NCBI RefSeq assembly: GCF_009828585.1
Contig: NZ_WSRZ01000006.1
Coordinates: 110,512-174,511 of the forward strand
Origin: Shewanella litoralis
GTDB lineage: Bacteria; Pseudomonadota; Gammaproteobacteria; Enterobacterales; Shewanellaceae
DNA: 64,000 nucleotides
Direction: 5' to 3'
Shown: positions 1 through 8,930 of the stretch, one piece after another
Layout of the letters: every line of letters begins with the position of its first letter
How positions within the stretch are numbered: the stretch's first letter is position 1
Position numbers and translations under genes: made by a program
The notes under the pieces: model-generated
Seen by the model: the letters and a program-made list of their open reading frames with translations, nothing else
Told to the model about the DNA's origin: nothing
The model's database searches: none

Positions 1-309
1 ATCAACGCCGGCTTCGTAGAGTTCCCATATTAGCTTTTGCGCTTTGTCTATTTCGTTATCCATTAAAATGGTATTTAAGGCAACAAACACCTGGGCATGA
101 TAACGATGAGCAAACTCTGCTAAGCGAGCAATGTCTTCAACACTGTTGCCAGCATTGTGACGCGCGCCAAACGCAGGACCACCAATATAAACCGCATCGG
201 CACCATGACGAATCGCTTCAATGCCGTAATCAGCATTTTTTGCCGGTGCAAGCAATTCAAGTTGGCGCTTTACCGGAGCCTCGGGGGTAAACAATTCTAC
301 AGAAACCAT
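1..309 (-). CDS. rlhA: Peptidase U32-family 23S rRNA hydroxylase, RlhA-like (partial)
   Basis: This is the N-terminal 103 codons of a gene that runs off the left edge of the window. The reverse-strand translation begins MVSVELFTPE and contains HGADAVYIGGPAFGARHN at about residues 36-53, followed by an AHRYHAQVFVALNTIL stretch. These match what I recall of E. coli RlhA (YdcP), the U32-family protein needed for 5-hydroxylation of 23S rRNA C2501. The related tRNA hydroxylase TrhP (YegQ) lacks the GGPxFGARHN form, so RlhA is preferred. The ATG at 307-309 is the first in-frame start. Substrate assignment is by family similarity only, since the Fe-S cysteine region is outside the window. Confidence 0.8.
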   Translation of the reverse strand, partial: MVSVELFTPEAPVKRQLELLAPAKNADYGIEAIRHGADAVYIGGPAFGARHNAGNSVEDIARLAEFAHRYHAQVFVALNTILMDNEIDKAQKLIWELYEAGVD

Positions 310-339
310 AATGTTAACTAAATTTCGCTCAATTCGGAT

Positions 340-396
340 AAAAAAGTGCGCCAACATACTGATACCGTCTTGGTGACATTAGTATGTTGACGCACT
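340..396 (-). terminator. Rho-independent terminator downstream of the phosphoribosyltransferase gene
   Basis: On the minus strand a 16-bp stem (345-360 paired with 381-396, one G-U wobble) is followed directly by six T residues (complement of 340-345). It lies 68 bp past the stop codon of the gene at 464-1030 and just before rlhA, so it probably separates the two transcription units. The loop is large (20 nt). Confidence 0.75.
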
Positions 397-463
397 CGCA
401 TAGTCTTGTATTTTAGCAAACTTTAAACAAAGTTCTAAGTAAAATTGCGACTAACGCATTTGT

Positions 464-1030
464 TTATAAAAACAGCTCTTGGATGTTTTTAAAGTCAGAC
501 TTTCCTTCAGCAATTTCCTGTGGGTTTAATCCTGAAACTTCATGAGGGAATACCAACCAATCTTCAGATGAATGGATGAAATAATCAGGCTTTAAATCGA
601 CTTTGGTGTTTTTAGGCTTGTAGTAAGGACACGCGATGCGAATATCGCTTGGAACATTAAGACGCATAAACTTTTTAAGCTTACCGATTAAGGCATCGAT
701 ACTTCGACCTGAGTCAAATACGTCATCAACAATTAACAAGCCATCGCTGGCATTGGCATTTTCGATAATGTAGTGCAAACCATGTACTTTAATGTTTTTG
801 TCTTGCTTGTCGGTACCAATACCGTAATAAGAGGATGTACGCACAGCAATATGGTCGGTTTCGACTTTTTTAAAGTCATAATACTCTTGAACCGCGATAC
901 CAATCGGTGCACCGCCACGCCAAATACCGACAATAAACTGCGGTCTAAAACCACTGTCATATACCTGCGCAGCCAGTCTAAATGAATCTTCTAAAAGTTG
1001 TTGTGCGCTAATATAATGTTTATCAGTCAT
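464..1030 (-). CDS. Purine/hypoxanthine-type phosphoribosyltransferase (COG2236-like)
   Basis: A 188-residue protein with the type I phosphoribosyltransferase fold. The PRPP-binding loop is visible as LLIVDDVFDSGRSI near residues 98-111, and an N-terminal WRGGAPIG motif around residues 38-45 contributes the PPi loop. Such enzymes transfer a ribose-5-phosphate from PRPP to a nucleobase, usually hypoxanthine, guanine or xanthine. The sequence is not a canonical Hpt or Gpt, so the base preference is open. It is a single gene with its own terminator. The 310-bp gap upstream separates it from the divergent J-domain gene. Confidence 0.75.
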   Translation of the reverse strand: MTDKHYISAQQLLEDSFRLAAQVYDSGFRPQFIVGIWRGGAPIGIAVQEYYDFKKVETDHIAVRTSSYYGIGTDKQDKNIKVHGLHYIIENANASDGLLIVDDVFDSGRSIDALIGKLKKFMRLNVPSDIRIACPYYKPKNTKVDLKPDYFIHSSEDWLVFPHEVSGLNPQEIAEGKSDFKNIQELFL

Positions 1031-1257
1031 TGGTGAAGCCCCCTGTTATTTTGTTGTCGAGAATTTTATACCAAATAAAATTATCTTGCCCGTAAGAATC
1101 AGAATTAATTGATCAAAGTCAGCATAAAGTTATTCGATTAAGTCGATAATTATCATCTAGTGGTTCAAATGGATAAATTAATCTTTCTATTCATCGGCTA
1201 TACCGGCGCTAAGAAAAGCTGAACGGGTATCATTGCCGATAAAATCTACTTGTCATT

Positions 1258-1284
1258 CACTATGGCTATGGCATAGTGTTTTTT
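1258..1284 (+). terminator. Orphan hairpin plus T-run upstream of the J-domain gene
   Basis: In the 310-bp divergent intergenic region (1031-1340) a 7-bp stem (1258-1264 with 1272-1278) is followed by six T residues on the plus strand. No coding gene precedes it on that strand, so it could end a short leader or small RNA, or act as an attenuator for the gene at 1341. The rest of the region holds AT-rich promoter-like sequence but no recognised gene. Confidence 0.35.
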
Positions 1285-1340
1285 AACCGATTTGTTGATT
1301 TTATCGTATATTACCGCCAATTCAGGATGAATACGCCACT

Positions 1341-2015
1341 ATGTTGCTCGACAAAAACTCACAGAATCATTATGCAAACGCGCAGTCGACTGCAACCGAT
1401 GCCCGTGTATTGAGTGTGCCTAAAGGCGACAACCCCTTAATTTGGCCAGTATTAACCTTACTTAAATCGTCGAACACTAGCTGGAAAGTGCACCATTTAG
1501 CCAGTGAACTGCAAACCAAAGGGTTGATGCACGACCTTGACCCAATGCCTGAAAAAGATCTCTTCAAACGCAACTTTCTATTAATGAATGCCCTATATGA
1601 ATTGCAAGACATGCTAATGCCTAGGCAATGGCTGCAAGTGAAAGCAATGGACATTCAAATTTTTAGAATAATTCCCAGCAATGCCGATATCGAACATACC
1701 CGAGACGGCGCCCTGCGTGACTACTACCTTGATTGGGCTAATTACGATGCTAGCGTTAACGTAGTGCGTGAAATGCTCGAGTCATTCTGGTCTAGTTACC
1801 AACAATATATCGGCGTTAATGTTCAATTAATGCATAAAGGTCATGCTTTAAAAGTGTTTGAGTTAGATGCCACTGCGACCGATAAAGACATCCGTAAGCA
1901 ATGGCGTAAGTTGGCGCTAAAATGGCATCCTGATCGTGATGAAGGTAATGCTGAACGATTCCGTGAAGTCTGCGAAGCCTGGCAAACCCTGCGCGAAAAA
2001 AGCTTAGTGGCTTAA
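1341..2015 (+). CDS. DnaJ-related protein with C-terminal J domain
   Basis: 224 residues. The C-terminal 60 residues form a J domain with the invariant HPD tripeptide at residues 196-198 (KWHPDRDEGN). The N-terminal part resembles the DNAJ_related region that often accompanies such C-terminal J domains in gammaproteobacteria. J-domain proteins stimulate the ATPase of an Hsp70 such as DnaK. There is no zinc-finger or Gly/Phe region, so this is a type III co-chaperone with an unknown client. It is followed 147 bp later by the DsbA-like gene. Confidence 0.8.
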   Translation: MLLDKNSQNHYANAQSTATDARVLSVPKGDNPLIWPVLTLLKSSNTSWKVHHLASELQTKGLMHDLDPMPEKDLFKRNFLLMNALYELQDMLMPRQWLQVKAMDIQIFRIIPSNADIEHTRDGALRDYYLDWANYDASVNVVREMLESFWSSYQQYIGVNVQLMHKGHALKVFELDATATDKDIRKQWRKLALKWHPDRDEGNAERFREVCEAWQTLREKSLVA

Positions 2016-2162
2016 CGCCAACTCAACTCGTTATTTCCCTGAGCTCAGGTTATTTAACGTAAATCGCTACCTGATCACACAAATTCTGCGCCTGATTTTG
2101 GCTATTTATGCCATCATTAGTGGCATTATTTTATCAATTTTCATCTCCATCTTGAGGTTTTC

Positions 2163-2819
2163 ATGTTTAAATATTTAGCTTTAGCCGTCACGTTAATGGT
2201 TACCCCTCTCACCAGCTTTGCTGCGCCATTTGTTGAAGGAACGCACTACACTCAAATATCAAATAACATGGTGCCTACAGAGCCCAAAGTAACTGAATTT
2301 TTCTCTTTTTATTGCCATAACTGCTTCAACATGGAAAGCCAGTACCTACCAGAAATCAAAAAAGGCCTAGATAAAAGAGTGGCATTCGACAGCAAACACG
2401 TCGACTTTATGAACAGTGATTTAGGTACTGAAGTGATGCGTTCACTCGCGGTTATCCATGAGTTAGATAACAAAGAAGCATTAAAAATTGCCATGTTTAG
2501 TGCGATACAAGGCAAAGACAATAACGCTGGTCATGACCACAACGCAGCAGGTCATGAACATAAATCGCTGATTAACAGCCGTGATGATATTAAAAAAGTG
2601 TTTGCCGAGTTAGGCGTTGATGCCAAACAATATGACACCTTAGCCGACAGCACTGAAACAGACCAAAAGCTAGCCTTATGGCGCCAGCAACAGGATATGT
2701 ATGCCGTACAAAGCGTGCCTGCTTTTATTGTTAACGATAAATACGCGATTAACTTAAATGAAATGCGTAGCCTGGACGATATTATCGGGTTGATTAACTA
2801 CCTTGCGTTAAAGCAATAA
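2163..2819 (+). CDS. DsbA-family periplasmic thiol:disulfide oxidoreductase with His-rich insert
   Basis: 218 residues with a cleavable signal peptide (about residues 1-20, ending SFAA). The redox motif is C51-H-N-C54, and the cis-proline loop is V185-P186 (QSVPAFIV). This marks a thioredoxin-fold DsbA enzyme that introduces disulfides into exported proteins. Canonical DsbA has CPHC, so CHNC is a variant dipeptide that should change the redox potential. An insert at residues 122-134 contains GHDHNAAGHEH, a possible metal-binding segment not expected in DsbA. The start is supported by a GAGG ribosome-binding site 6 bp upstream. Confidence 0.85.
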   Translation: MFKYLALAVTLMVTPLTSFAAPFVEGTHYTQISNNMVPTEPKVTEFFSFYCHNCFNMESQYLPEIKKGLDKRVAFDSKHVDFMNSDLGTEVMRSLAVIHELDNKEALKIAMFSAIQGKDNNAGHDHNAAGHEHKSLINSRDDIKKVFAELGVDAKQYDTLADSTETDQKLALWRQQQDMYAVQSVPAFIVNDKYAINLNEMRSLDDIIGLINYLALKQ

Positions 2820-2837
2820 TTAGCTTACGTAAATCAA

Positions 2838-2870
2838 TAAAAATGGCTATCTACTCGATAGCCATTTTTT
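2838..2870. terminator. Bidirectional terminator between convergent genes
   Basis: A perfect 10-bp stem (2841-2850 with 2858-2867) with a 7-nt loop is flanked by A residues on the left and six T residues on the right. It can end transcription of the dsbA-like gene and of the convergent amylase gene. Confidence 0.85.
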
Positions 2871-2912
2871 ATACCTACGTTGCGCTAAACCTTCGCACTA
2901 ATCTTTTGAGCC

Positions 2913-4697
2913 TTAAGCTTTAGTATAAATCGCATAGCTTAGTCGAGGTAAAGTCACGGTTAATGCTGTTGCGGATTTGTCTGCATTACTCGTTGCCTTT
3001 ATCGGTTGTGGCCACGATGTCAATAAACGATATGATTTGCCTTGTACTGTTAGATTCATCGTTTGTGCTTGCTCAGCAGTGTTAAACACCACCAACATTT
3101 CAGCGCCGCTGACAGCATCAACACGCGCAAATGCAAATATGTCATTATCAGCTTGATAAAAGCGCTCCTGATACTCGCCACGGCGCAGCAATATATGCTG
3201 CTTACGCAAATCACTCAATTGAGCAATAGCCTGGTACAAAGGATGGTTGCTGTTAAAGTTGTCATCTGCGGTTGTTGCTTTAGTGCCTAATAAGGTATTG
3301 TCATTATAACTGGCCACTTGTGAGGCAAACATGTCTTCGCGAGCGTGAATATCGTTACCATCACCAGTAAATCCCTGCTCATCACCATAGTAAATCACCG
3401 GAATGCCGCGAGATAAAAACATAAACGCATGCGACAAAATACTGCGTTGCAATTTGTCTTCGGCAGACATTGTTGGCGCAGCTTGATTAATAAAATACCC
3501 CGTGCGCCCCATGTCGTGATTGCCTAAAAAGGTCATTAACAAGTCGGCCTGACTATCGCTGTCTTGATAAAGCGCGTCTTGAGCAAACAATTGCTGTGCT
3601 AACAGCGGGCTCTTTTTACGGTAGAAAATATCTGCTGCGGTTTGCTGAAACGCAAAGTCGAGAACAGATGGCAGCTTGCCTGCGGTGGTGTAAAGGCTGA
3701 GCACTTTTGGATCAGGATCGTACACTTCACCAAACACATGAAACTGAGGAATGCCTTGCGCTTTAGCAAAGTTAACGATTTGTGGGCTAAAGGTTTGCCA
3801 AAATGATAAGTCGACATGTTTCACGGTATCGATCCTAAAACCATCGGGCTTAAACTCTTTAATCAAGTTTTGGTATATTTCAATCATGCCCGCTAATACC
3901 TCTGGATCCGCGGTATTGAGATCGTCTAACCCATTAAAATCACCATTAAGCGAGCTTTCACCTTTAAAGGTGCTGTCGCCTTGATTATGATAAAAACGTG
4001 GGTCGTTAAGCCAACTCGGTACTTTGACCTCAGCCTGGCCTGCGGGCACAAATGGCGTGTAACTGTCGCCCTTTGCTAATTGGTCTAGAGATTTATATTC
4101 GCAATGTATATTGGGTGCAATAAACTCGCCCGACGCTTGATGGCACTCTTGGTACTTAATCACGTCAGCGGTGTGATTAGTAATAATGTCAAAAAACACT
4201 TTAATACCACGTTGATGCGCAGCGTTAATGAGCTGTTTTAAATCTGCATTACTGCCAAAATGCGGGTCAATTTCAGTAAAGTCGACAATCCAGTAGCCAT
4301 GATGGGCAATACCGTCAGATTGAATCGCTTTATTGCGTAATAGCGGTGTCATCCAAATAGCGGTTATACCAAGATTTTGTAGGTAATCGAGTTTCTGTTC
4401 GATGCCATTAATATCACCGCCATGAAAACCACGAGGGTGAGTTAAATCTAAGCCACCTGCTGAAATCTGTTGCGTTGTTGAGCCGTTGTCATTACTTGAA
4501 TTACCGTTATAAAAACGATCGGGCAGTACAAAATAGAAAATGTCATCACGGATATCACGGTGTAAATAATCCTGATATATATCAGCTCGATCGGTTGGCT
4601 GCAACATAGGCTGAACCACCGTCGCTGCCACTTCTTTTTGCTGACATCCACTTAACACCAATGCTGCACTCAATAATGCCCATGTTGTCTTATTCAT
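2913..4697 (-). CDS. GH13 alpha-amylase family lipoprotein
   Basis: 594 residues with a lipoprotein signal peptide and lipobox LSGC (Cys18), so the mature enzyme is predicted to be lipid-anchored in the envelope. The four GH13 conserved regions are present: DIITNH (170-175), GFRIDTVKH with nucleophile Asp290, the acid/base Glu324 in VFGEV, and GNHDM (His394-Asp395). An HPRGFHGGD segment near residue 87 is typical of cyclomaltodextrinase/amylase-like members. It should hydrolyse alpha-1,4-glucans or maltodextrins. No sugar transporter or regulator lies nearby, so it seems to be a solitary scavenging enzyme. Confidence 0.9.
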   Translation of the reverse strand: MNKTTWALLSAALVLSGCQQKEVAATVVQPMLQPTDRADIYQDYLHRDIRDDIFYFVLPDRFYNGNSSNDNGSTTQQISAGGLDLTHPRGFHGGDINGIEQKLDYLQNLGITAIWMTPLLRNKAIQSDGIAHHGYWIVDFTEIDPHFGSNADLKQLINAAHQRGIKVFFDIITNHTADVIKYQECHQASGEFIAPNIHCEYKSLDQLAKGDSYTPFVPAGQAEVKVPSWLNDPRFYHNQGDSTFKGESSLNGDFNGLDDLNTADPEVLAGMIEIYQNLIKEFKPDGFRIDTVKHVDLSFWQTFSPQIVNFAKAQGIPQFHVFGEVYDPDPKVLSLYTTAGKLPSVLDFAFQQTAADIFYRKKSPLLAQQLFAQDALYQDSDSQADLLMTFLGNHDMGRTGYFINQAAPTMSAEDKLQRSILSHAFMFLSRGIPVIYYGDEQGFTGDGNDIHAREDMFASQVASYNDNTLLGTKATTADDNFNSNHPLYQAIAQLSDLRKQHILLRRGEYQERFYQADNDIFAFARVDAVSGAEMLVVFNTAEQAQTMNLTVQGKSYRLLTSWPQPIKATSNADKSATALTVTLPRLSYAIYTKA

Positions 4698-4771
4698 ATT
4701 GTCTTAGAATCCTTTCATTGAATGGTATCGATTAAATGCTCAGGTATTGAACAAGCATGTTGTCGTAATGG

Positions 4772-5743
4772 TTAAGGTAGCTCTTGTCCTTTAGCACTGA
4801 CATACAATGCATACCAATGCTCACGACTGAGTGATACCTGAGTCGCCTGGCTACACGCCTTAATTCGCTCAATATTAGTGGTACCAATAACCGGTTGAAT
4901 TTGGCTAGGGTGGCGCATCAGCCAACTTAATAAAATGGCTTCTGGAGTCGTATTATATTCAGCCGCTAACGTGGCGACTAACTGACTGGTTTGTATTATC
5001 GCATTAGACTGACCTACCGTGGTGATACCACTATAAACACCTTGGCATAAGCTGCTCCAAGCTTGAATTTGTATGTTGTTTTGATTGCAATACTCAAGCG
5101 TACCAGGGGTAAAGTTTATGTCTTTTCCCTCTTGATTACCGGCATAAATGCTTTCGTCTAACCAAGCATGTTTTTGCAGGCTCATTTCAATTTGGTTGAC
5201 CACTATTGGCTCATCAAGCACACGTTGCAATGCGCTAATTTGATGTTGCTGCATATTCGAAACACCGAGAAAACGCACTTTACCTGCTGCTTTAAGTTTA
5301 TGGAAAGTATCGGCTATTTCGGTAGCTTGCATTAAGGGATCGGGGCGGTGAAGTACCAACACATCGATATAATCTGTGTGTAATTCGGCTAAACTTTTAT
5401 CAACACTATAGTGAATCCAAGCCGACGACAAATCGTAACGTTTAGGGCCTTTACCGTCTTCAAATCGAATACCACATTTAGTTTGCAGGTACATATTATC
5501 GCGTAAGCCAGGGCGCTGCTTTAAGACTTGTCCGAATACGGTTTCCGCTTTGCCAAAGGTGTAAATATCGGCATGATCAAAGTAATTAATATGACTTTGC
5601 AGCGCAGTATCAATAACCTCATGTGTTTGCTGAATATCTGCAGCGCAAATGGCGTTATTATTCCACCCGCCGCCTAATCCCATACAACCATAAACTAACG
5701 AACTAACATTAGGGAAAACACTTTTTAATGGTAATGCCGACAT
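4772..5743 (-). CDS. Aldo/keto reductase, YdhF-like
   Basis: 323 residues forming the (beta/alpha)8 aldo/keto reductase fold. The catalytic Asp and Tyr are in YFDHADIYTFGKAE, the Lys is in LQTKCG, and the His is in VLVLHRPDP. The C-terminal PVIGTTN segment is the NADPH-binding region. The family reduces aldehydes and ketones with NADPH, and the arrangement is closest to the YdhF-like oxidoreductases. The divergent LysR gene at 5889 is the probable regulator. Confidence 0.88.
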   Translation of the reverse strand: MSALPLKSVFPNVSSLVYGCMGLGGGWNNNAICAADIQQTHEVIDTALQSHINYFDHADIYTFGKAETVFGQVLKQRPGLRDNMYLQTKCGIRFEDGKGPKRYDLSSAWIHYSVDKSLAELHTDYIDVLVLHRPDPLMQATEIADTFHKLKAAGKVRFLGVSNMQQHQISALQRVLDEPIVVNQIEMSLQKHAWLDESIYAGNQEGKDINFTPGTLEYCNQNNIQIQAWSSLCQGVYSGITTVGQSNAIIQTSQLVATLAAEYNTTPEAILLSWLMRHPSQIQPVIGTTNIERIKACSQATQVSLSREHWYALYVSAKGQELP

Positions 5744-5888
5744 TGAGTTAACTCTCTTTGAACAAGTAATATGGCTTAGTGTAGAGGTTTATCTTTACAG
5801 ATGAAGAGTAAAAAACAAAATCATTGTTTGATATAGCTACCAATAAGGAATTAAAGTTCTTTATAAAATAATATTCTGGGTGGCTAAC

Positions 5889-6800
5889 ATGAGTCGAGAA
5901 CACAAAAAATTTGAACGATTATTCCTATTCAGTGAAGTAGCCAAACAACTGAGTTTTACCGAAGCGGCTGCCGAATTAGGGATCTCACGCGGATATTTAT
6001 CAGAGCAAATTAGGCAGCTTGAACAAGAACTTGGTCGGGCATTGCTTATCCGCACCACCCGCAGTGTTAAGTTGACCATTCAAGGTGAAATGATTTTAGC
6101 CAGCATGGGACAAGTGAAAGCAGACTTATTAGATCTTGACCGAAAAATTCGTCACGACAATGAGGATATTGCCGGTAGGATCCGCATTACAGCACCTAGC
6201 CAATTTACGCAGCGTTATTTACTCGATATTTGCCATGAGTTTAACGCACAGCATCCACAGGTAAATTTCAGCATAGATTGCAGCTACACCTTGTATGATT
6301 TAGCAAAAAATGATTTTGATTTAGCCATTAGAGCAACGCAAAACCCACCGCAAAATATGGTTGCCAAAAAGTTATTTGAGTATCAGCAAGTGTGTTGCGC
6401 GGCGCCCGAATATCTTGAAAAAGCCGGGACACCAATACACATTGATGATTTACAGCGGCACAAATGCTTAACCTCAGCAGAGCAAACTCAATGGACATTT
6501 GGCAGTAAAACCATCGCCATTAACAGCTTTATGAGCGTCAACGATAACCACATGCTAAAAACACAAGCCTTACTCGCAAGAGGCATTATGTTAGGCCCAC
6601 TATATCTGGTGGATAAGGAGTTACAACAAGGGCGTTTACGGGTGATTTTGCCAGATGAAACCATGAGCCAATCGGCCACTTATATTGTCCACCCACAAAT
6701 GATTAATCAATCGGCAAGGTTGAGCAGTTTTATTCAATTTACCCTAGCGTGGTTTAAGCAACAGAGAAACCGTGAACCAGCACGTCTTGATAAATGTTGA
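5889..6800 (+). CDS. LysR-family transcriptional regulator
   Basis: About 303 residues. The N-terminal winged helix includes LSFTEAAAELGISRGYLSEQ and is followed by the coiled linker and the RITAPSQFTQRYL start of the effector-binding domain. I chose ATG 5889 over the in-frame GTG at 5880 because a GGTGG sequence lies 5 bp upstream of the ATG while the GTG has none. It is divergent from the aldo/keto reductase, with a 145-bp shared promoter region, and is likely to control that gene and itself. Confidence 0.88.
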   Translation: MSREHKKFERLFLFSEVAKQLSFTEAAAELGISRGYLSEQIRQLEQELGRALLIRTTRSVKLTIQGEMILASMGQVKADLLDLDRKIRHDNEDIAGRIRITAPSQFTQRYLLDICHEFNAQHPQVNFSIDCSYTLYDLAKNDFDLAIRATQNPPQNMVAKKLFEYQQVCCAAPEYLEKAGTPIHIDDLQRHKCLTSAEQTQWTFGSKTIAINSFMSVNDNHMLKTQALLARGIMLGPLYLVDKELQQGRLRVILPDETMSQSATYIVHPQMINQSARLSSFIQFTLAWFKQQRNREPARLDKC

Positions 6801-6812
6801 TAAAAGAACAAT

Positions 6813-7328
6813 TTAATTAAAAAAGTCTCTCAGGTGTAATAATGCAAGTACGCAGTGCAGGACAATAAAACCAATAAAACCATGGGCAAAAACAATATGG
6901 TAATAACGCCACGTTAAGGCGTTACTAGGATCGGCCGCGTACCAGGCTGCGCCAGTTAACGCCACCAGCAAAAGCAATATCACTCCAAGGCCTTCAATAA
7001 CGCTAATTAGCCCCTTACCACCAGAATGAGGCAATTGGCCGCGCATTAGGCCGCTAATGTCACTCATGAGTGGTTTAACATCCAGCGTTAACCATGGGAA
7101 AAACTGCCGCCATTGCCCGCCGACACACACCTTAACGGCAAACAGTAATGCCAATATGCCGGTCAACAAGCCACCGTAAACATGAAGCAAATCCCAAAAA
7201 CTCGCACGCGACGTTAACTGGCGACCAATCAATACCCATGAGCTTGTAAACACAAGTAGCAATGATAACAGCAACACCGCAGGATGCAGCATTGTCTCAA
7301 TACGTTGCCACAGTTGTTTCGCTGTCAT
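6813..7328 (-). CDS. Cytochrome b561-like diheme membrane protein
   Basis: 171 residues with four predicted membrane helices. Histidines suited to heme ligation lie in TM segments: HVYGGLLTG, HIVFAHGF and LHCVLALLH. The pattern fits the prokaryotic cytochrome b561 group, which moves electrons between quinol and other carriers. Its start codon overlaps the hemG stop codon by one base (TAATG on the minus strand), so the two genes are translationally coupled. This suggests the cytochrome hands the electrons of HemG to or from the quinone pool, but that link is an inference from gene order. Confidence 0.7.
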   Translation of the reverse strand: MTAKQLWQRIETMLHPAVLLLSLLLVFTSSWVLIGRQLTSRASFWDLLHVYGGLLTGILALLFAVKVCVGGQWRQFFPWLTLDVKPLMSDISGLMRGQLPHSGGKGLISVIEGLGVILLLLVALTGAAWYAADPSNALTWRYYHIVFAHGFIGFIVLHCVLALLHLRDFFN

Positions 7329-7852
7329 TAACTCGCCTCAATCATTTGCTGAGCAAATTCATCGACTTTAGCCCAATCAGTAAATTCAACTTTGGTATTG
7401 GGATCCGTTGGGCCTTTGGTTATCCACATAATAAAGCGAATAATATTCCGGTCCATTGCGCCGTACCCCTGGTAATCTAAATTACCGCCAAACACTTGCA
7501 AAACCTTAGGTTGCCAAGGGCTTTGACTTAAAAATTGCTGCATATAGCTATTGGTTTGCGGCGTATTTTTAGCGGGTTTACGCGCCACTAGACTCACTGA
7601 AAAAAAACCGCTAGGTTTTCCTTCGAGCTGCTGTTGGTGAGATTCAATAAATTGATAAAGCGCCGGACGATGTTTGCCATGACGGATGCTAGCCCCTATA
7701 AACACTTTATCGAATGCGTCCAGGTTTGGTGCATCTGACAAGGGTGCCACAGTCACCTGATGATGTTGTTCCTCGAGCTTGCCCTTAAGGTATTCACAAA
7801 TTTTTTGAGTGTAACCATGAACACTCGAGTGGATCAGTAAAATATGGCTCAT
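7328..7852 (-). CDS. hemG: Menaquinone-dependent protoporphyrinogen IX dehydrogenase HemG
   Basis: 174 residues of flavodoxin type. The FMN-binding N-terminus reads ILLIHSSVHGYTQKI, and the HemG-specific region includes FIGASIRHGKHRPALYQF, PSGFFSVSLVARKP and the C-terminal ITKGPTDPN. HemG oxidises protoporphyrinogen IX to protoporphyrin IX in haem synthesis, using FMN and passing electrons to menaquinone. The length equals that of the E. coli enzyme (about 180). It is the first gene of a two-gene unit with the b561-like cytochrome. Confidence 0.92.
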   Translation of the reverse strand: MSHILLIHSSVHGYTQKICEYLKGKLEEQHHQVTVAPLSDAPNLDAFDKVFIGASIRHGKHRPALYQFIESHQQQLEGKPSGFFSVSLVARKPAKNTPQTNSYMQQFLSQSPWQPKVLQVFGGNLDYQGYGAMDRNIIRFIMWITKGPTDPNTKVEFTDWAKVDEFAQQMIEAS

Positions 7853-8096
7853 GCTGACCTCAAATTAAAATCATTTAAAAGTAATACAGTATCTTAGCCC
7901 AGTGGTATAGAAATTTACATGAAACAGATCACGGCATGAGTATCGTTATATAAAACCACTGAACAAAATAGATATCACCAGGCAGTGTGAATAGGTATAA
8001 AGTATCGAATTGGTATATGATTATATGCCTGTAATTCGATTACTTTTTATAATTTCATTTAAACAAGATACTTACTGCTAAAGAGTCTGACAACAT

Positions 8097-8930
8097 ATGG
8101 CTGATACCGATGTAATAGATATACCGGAGGACAATACTCAGGTGTCTGCGCGTAAAAAAGCACTGTTACTTGGCCGTATTATCGGTTTAGCCAGCGAAGA
8201 TGATTATCGCCCGTCGTCAGCATCAATTGCTGAACGCGCCGAACACCGCGAGCGTAAACAACTGTGCCAACATCAGGCCAACCTTGAAAGTATCTTCGCC
8301 CTCGCCCTTAACTATACTCCGTCAGATGTCACGGGCGTTGAGCTAGATCCTGACTGGCGTTATCAGTTTTTCCAAATGGCGGAGCAAATTCATAACCGTA
8401 AAATGCAAGATTTATGGGCGCGGATTTTAGCCAGCGAAATTGTCAATCCAGGTAATTTTAGTTTGCGAACATTAGCCGTATTAAAGCAACTGACTTTGCG
8501 TGAAGCGCAGATATTTGAAAAGGCCCTCGGGATGTCAGTCAAAATCAATACTGAACCCAGATTTAAGCTGTTAAGTGGTTATCGAGTTAATGGTGGGATC
8601 ACCCAGTATTTCCGTAAACACAACCAAACCAATTTTGGTTTGTCGCAGTTTGGTTTGCCTTATTCGAATATTTTAACGCTGGTTGATGCGGGGATTTTAC
8701 ATAAAAGTGAATTTGAAACTGGTTTATTAAACCGTAATGAAGAGATTCAATTGACTCTGTTCCATGCCAATATGAGCTTAACCCCTAAAGGGCAACATTT
8801 ATTGTTTACCTATTATCGTTTTACTACGGTGGGAGATGAGCTATGCCAGCTCATTCAGGCCAAAAATGACCACGATTTTATTGGTGCAATAAAAGTGATA
8901 CTAGCGAAGGACTTTAGCGTTAACGGTTAA
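8097..8930 (+). CDS. Uncharacterised protein, resembles TIGR03899 family
   Basis: 277 residues, predicted cytosolic, with no signal peptide or membrane helix. The segment MQDLWARILASEIVNPGNFSLR (around residues 102-123) is typical of a family of uncharacterised Vibrio and Shewanella proteins that I recall as TIGR03899, and it resembles DUF2806-type proteins. No catalytic motif is evident. Its 3' end overlaps the convergent PilZ-like gene by 11 bp. Confidence 0.6.
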   Translation: MADTDVIDIPEDNTQVSARKKALLLGRIIGLASEDDYRPSSASIAERAEHRERKQLCQHQANLESIFALALNYTPSDVTGVELDPDWRYQFFQMAEQIHNRKMQDLWARILASEIVNPGNFSLRTLAVLKQLTLREAQIFEKALGMSVKINTEPRFKLLSGYRVNGGITQYFRKHNQTNFGLSQFGLPYSNILTLVDAGILHKSEFETGLLNRNEEIQLTLFHANMSLTPKGQHLLFTYYRFTTVGDELCQLIQAKNDHDFIGAIKVILAKDFSVNG

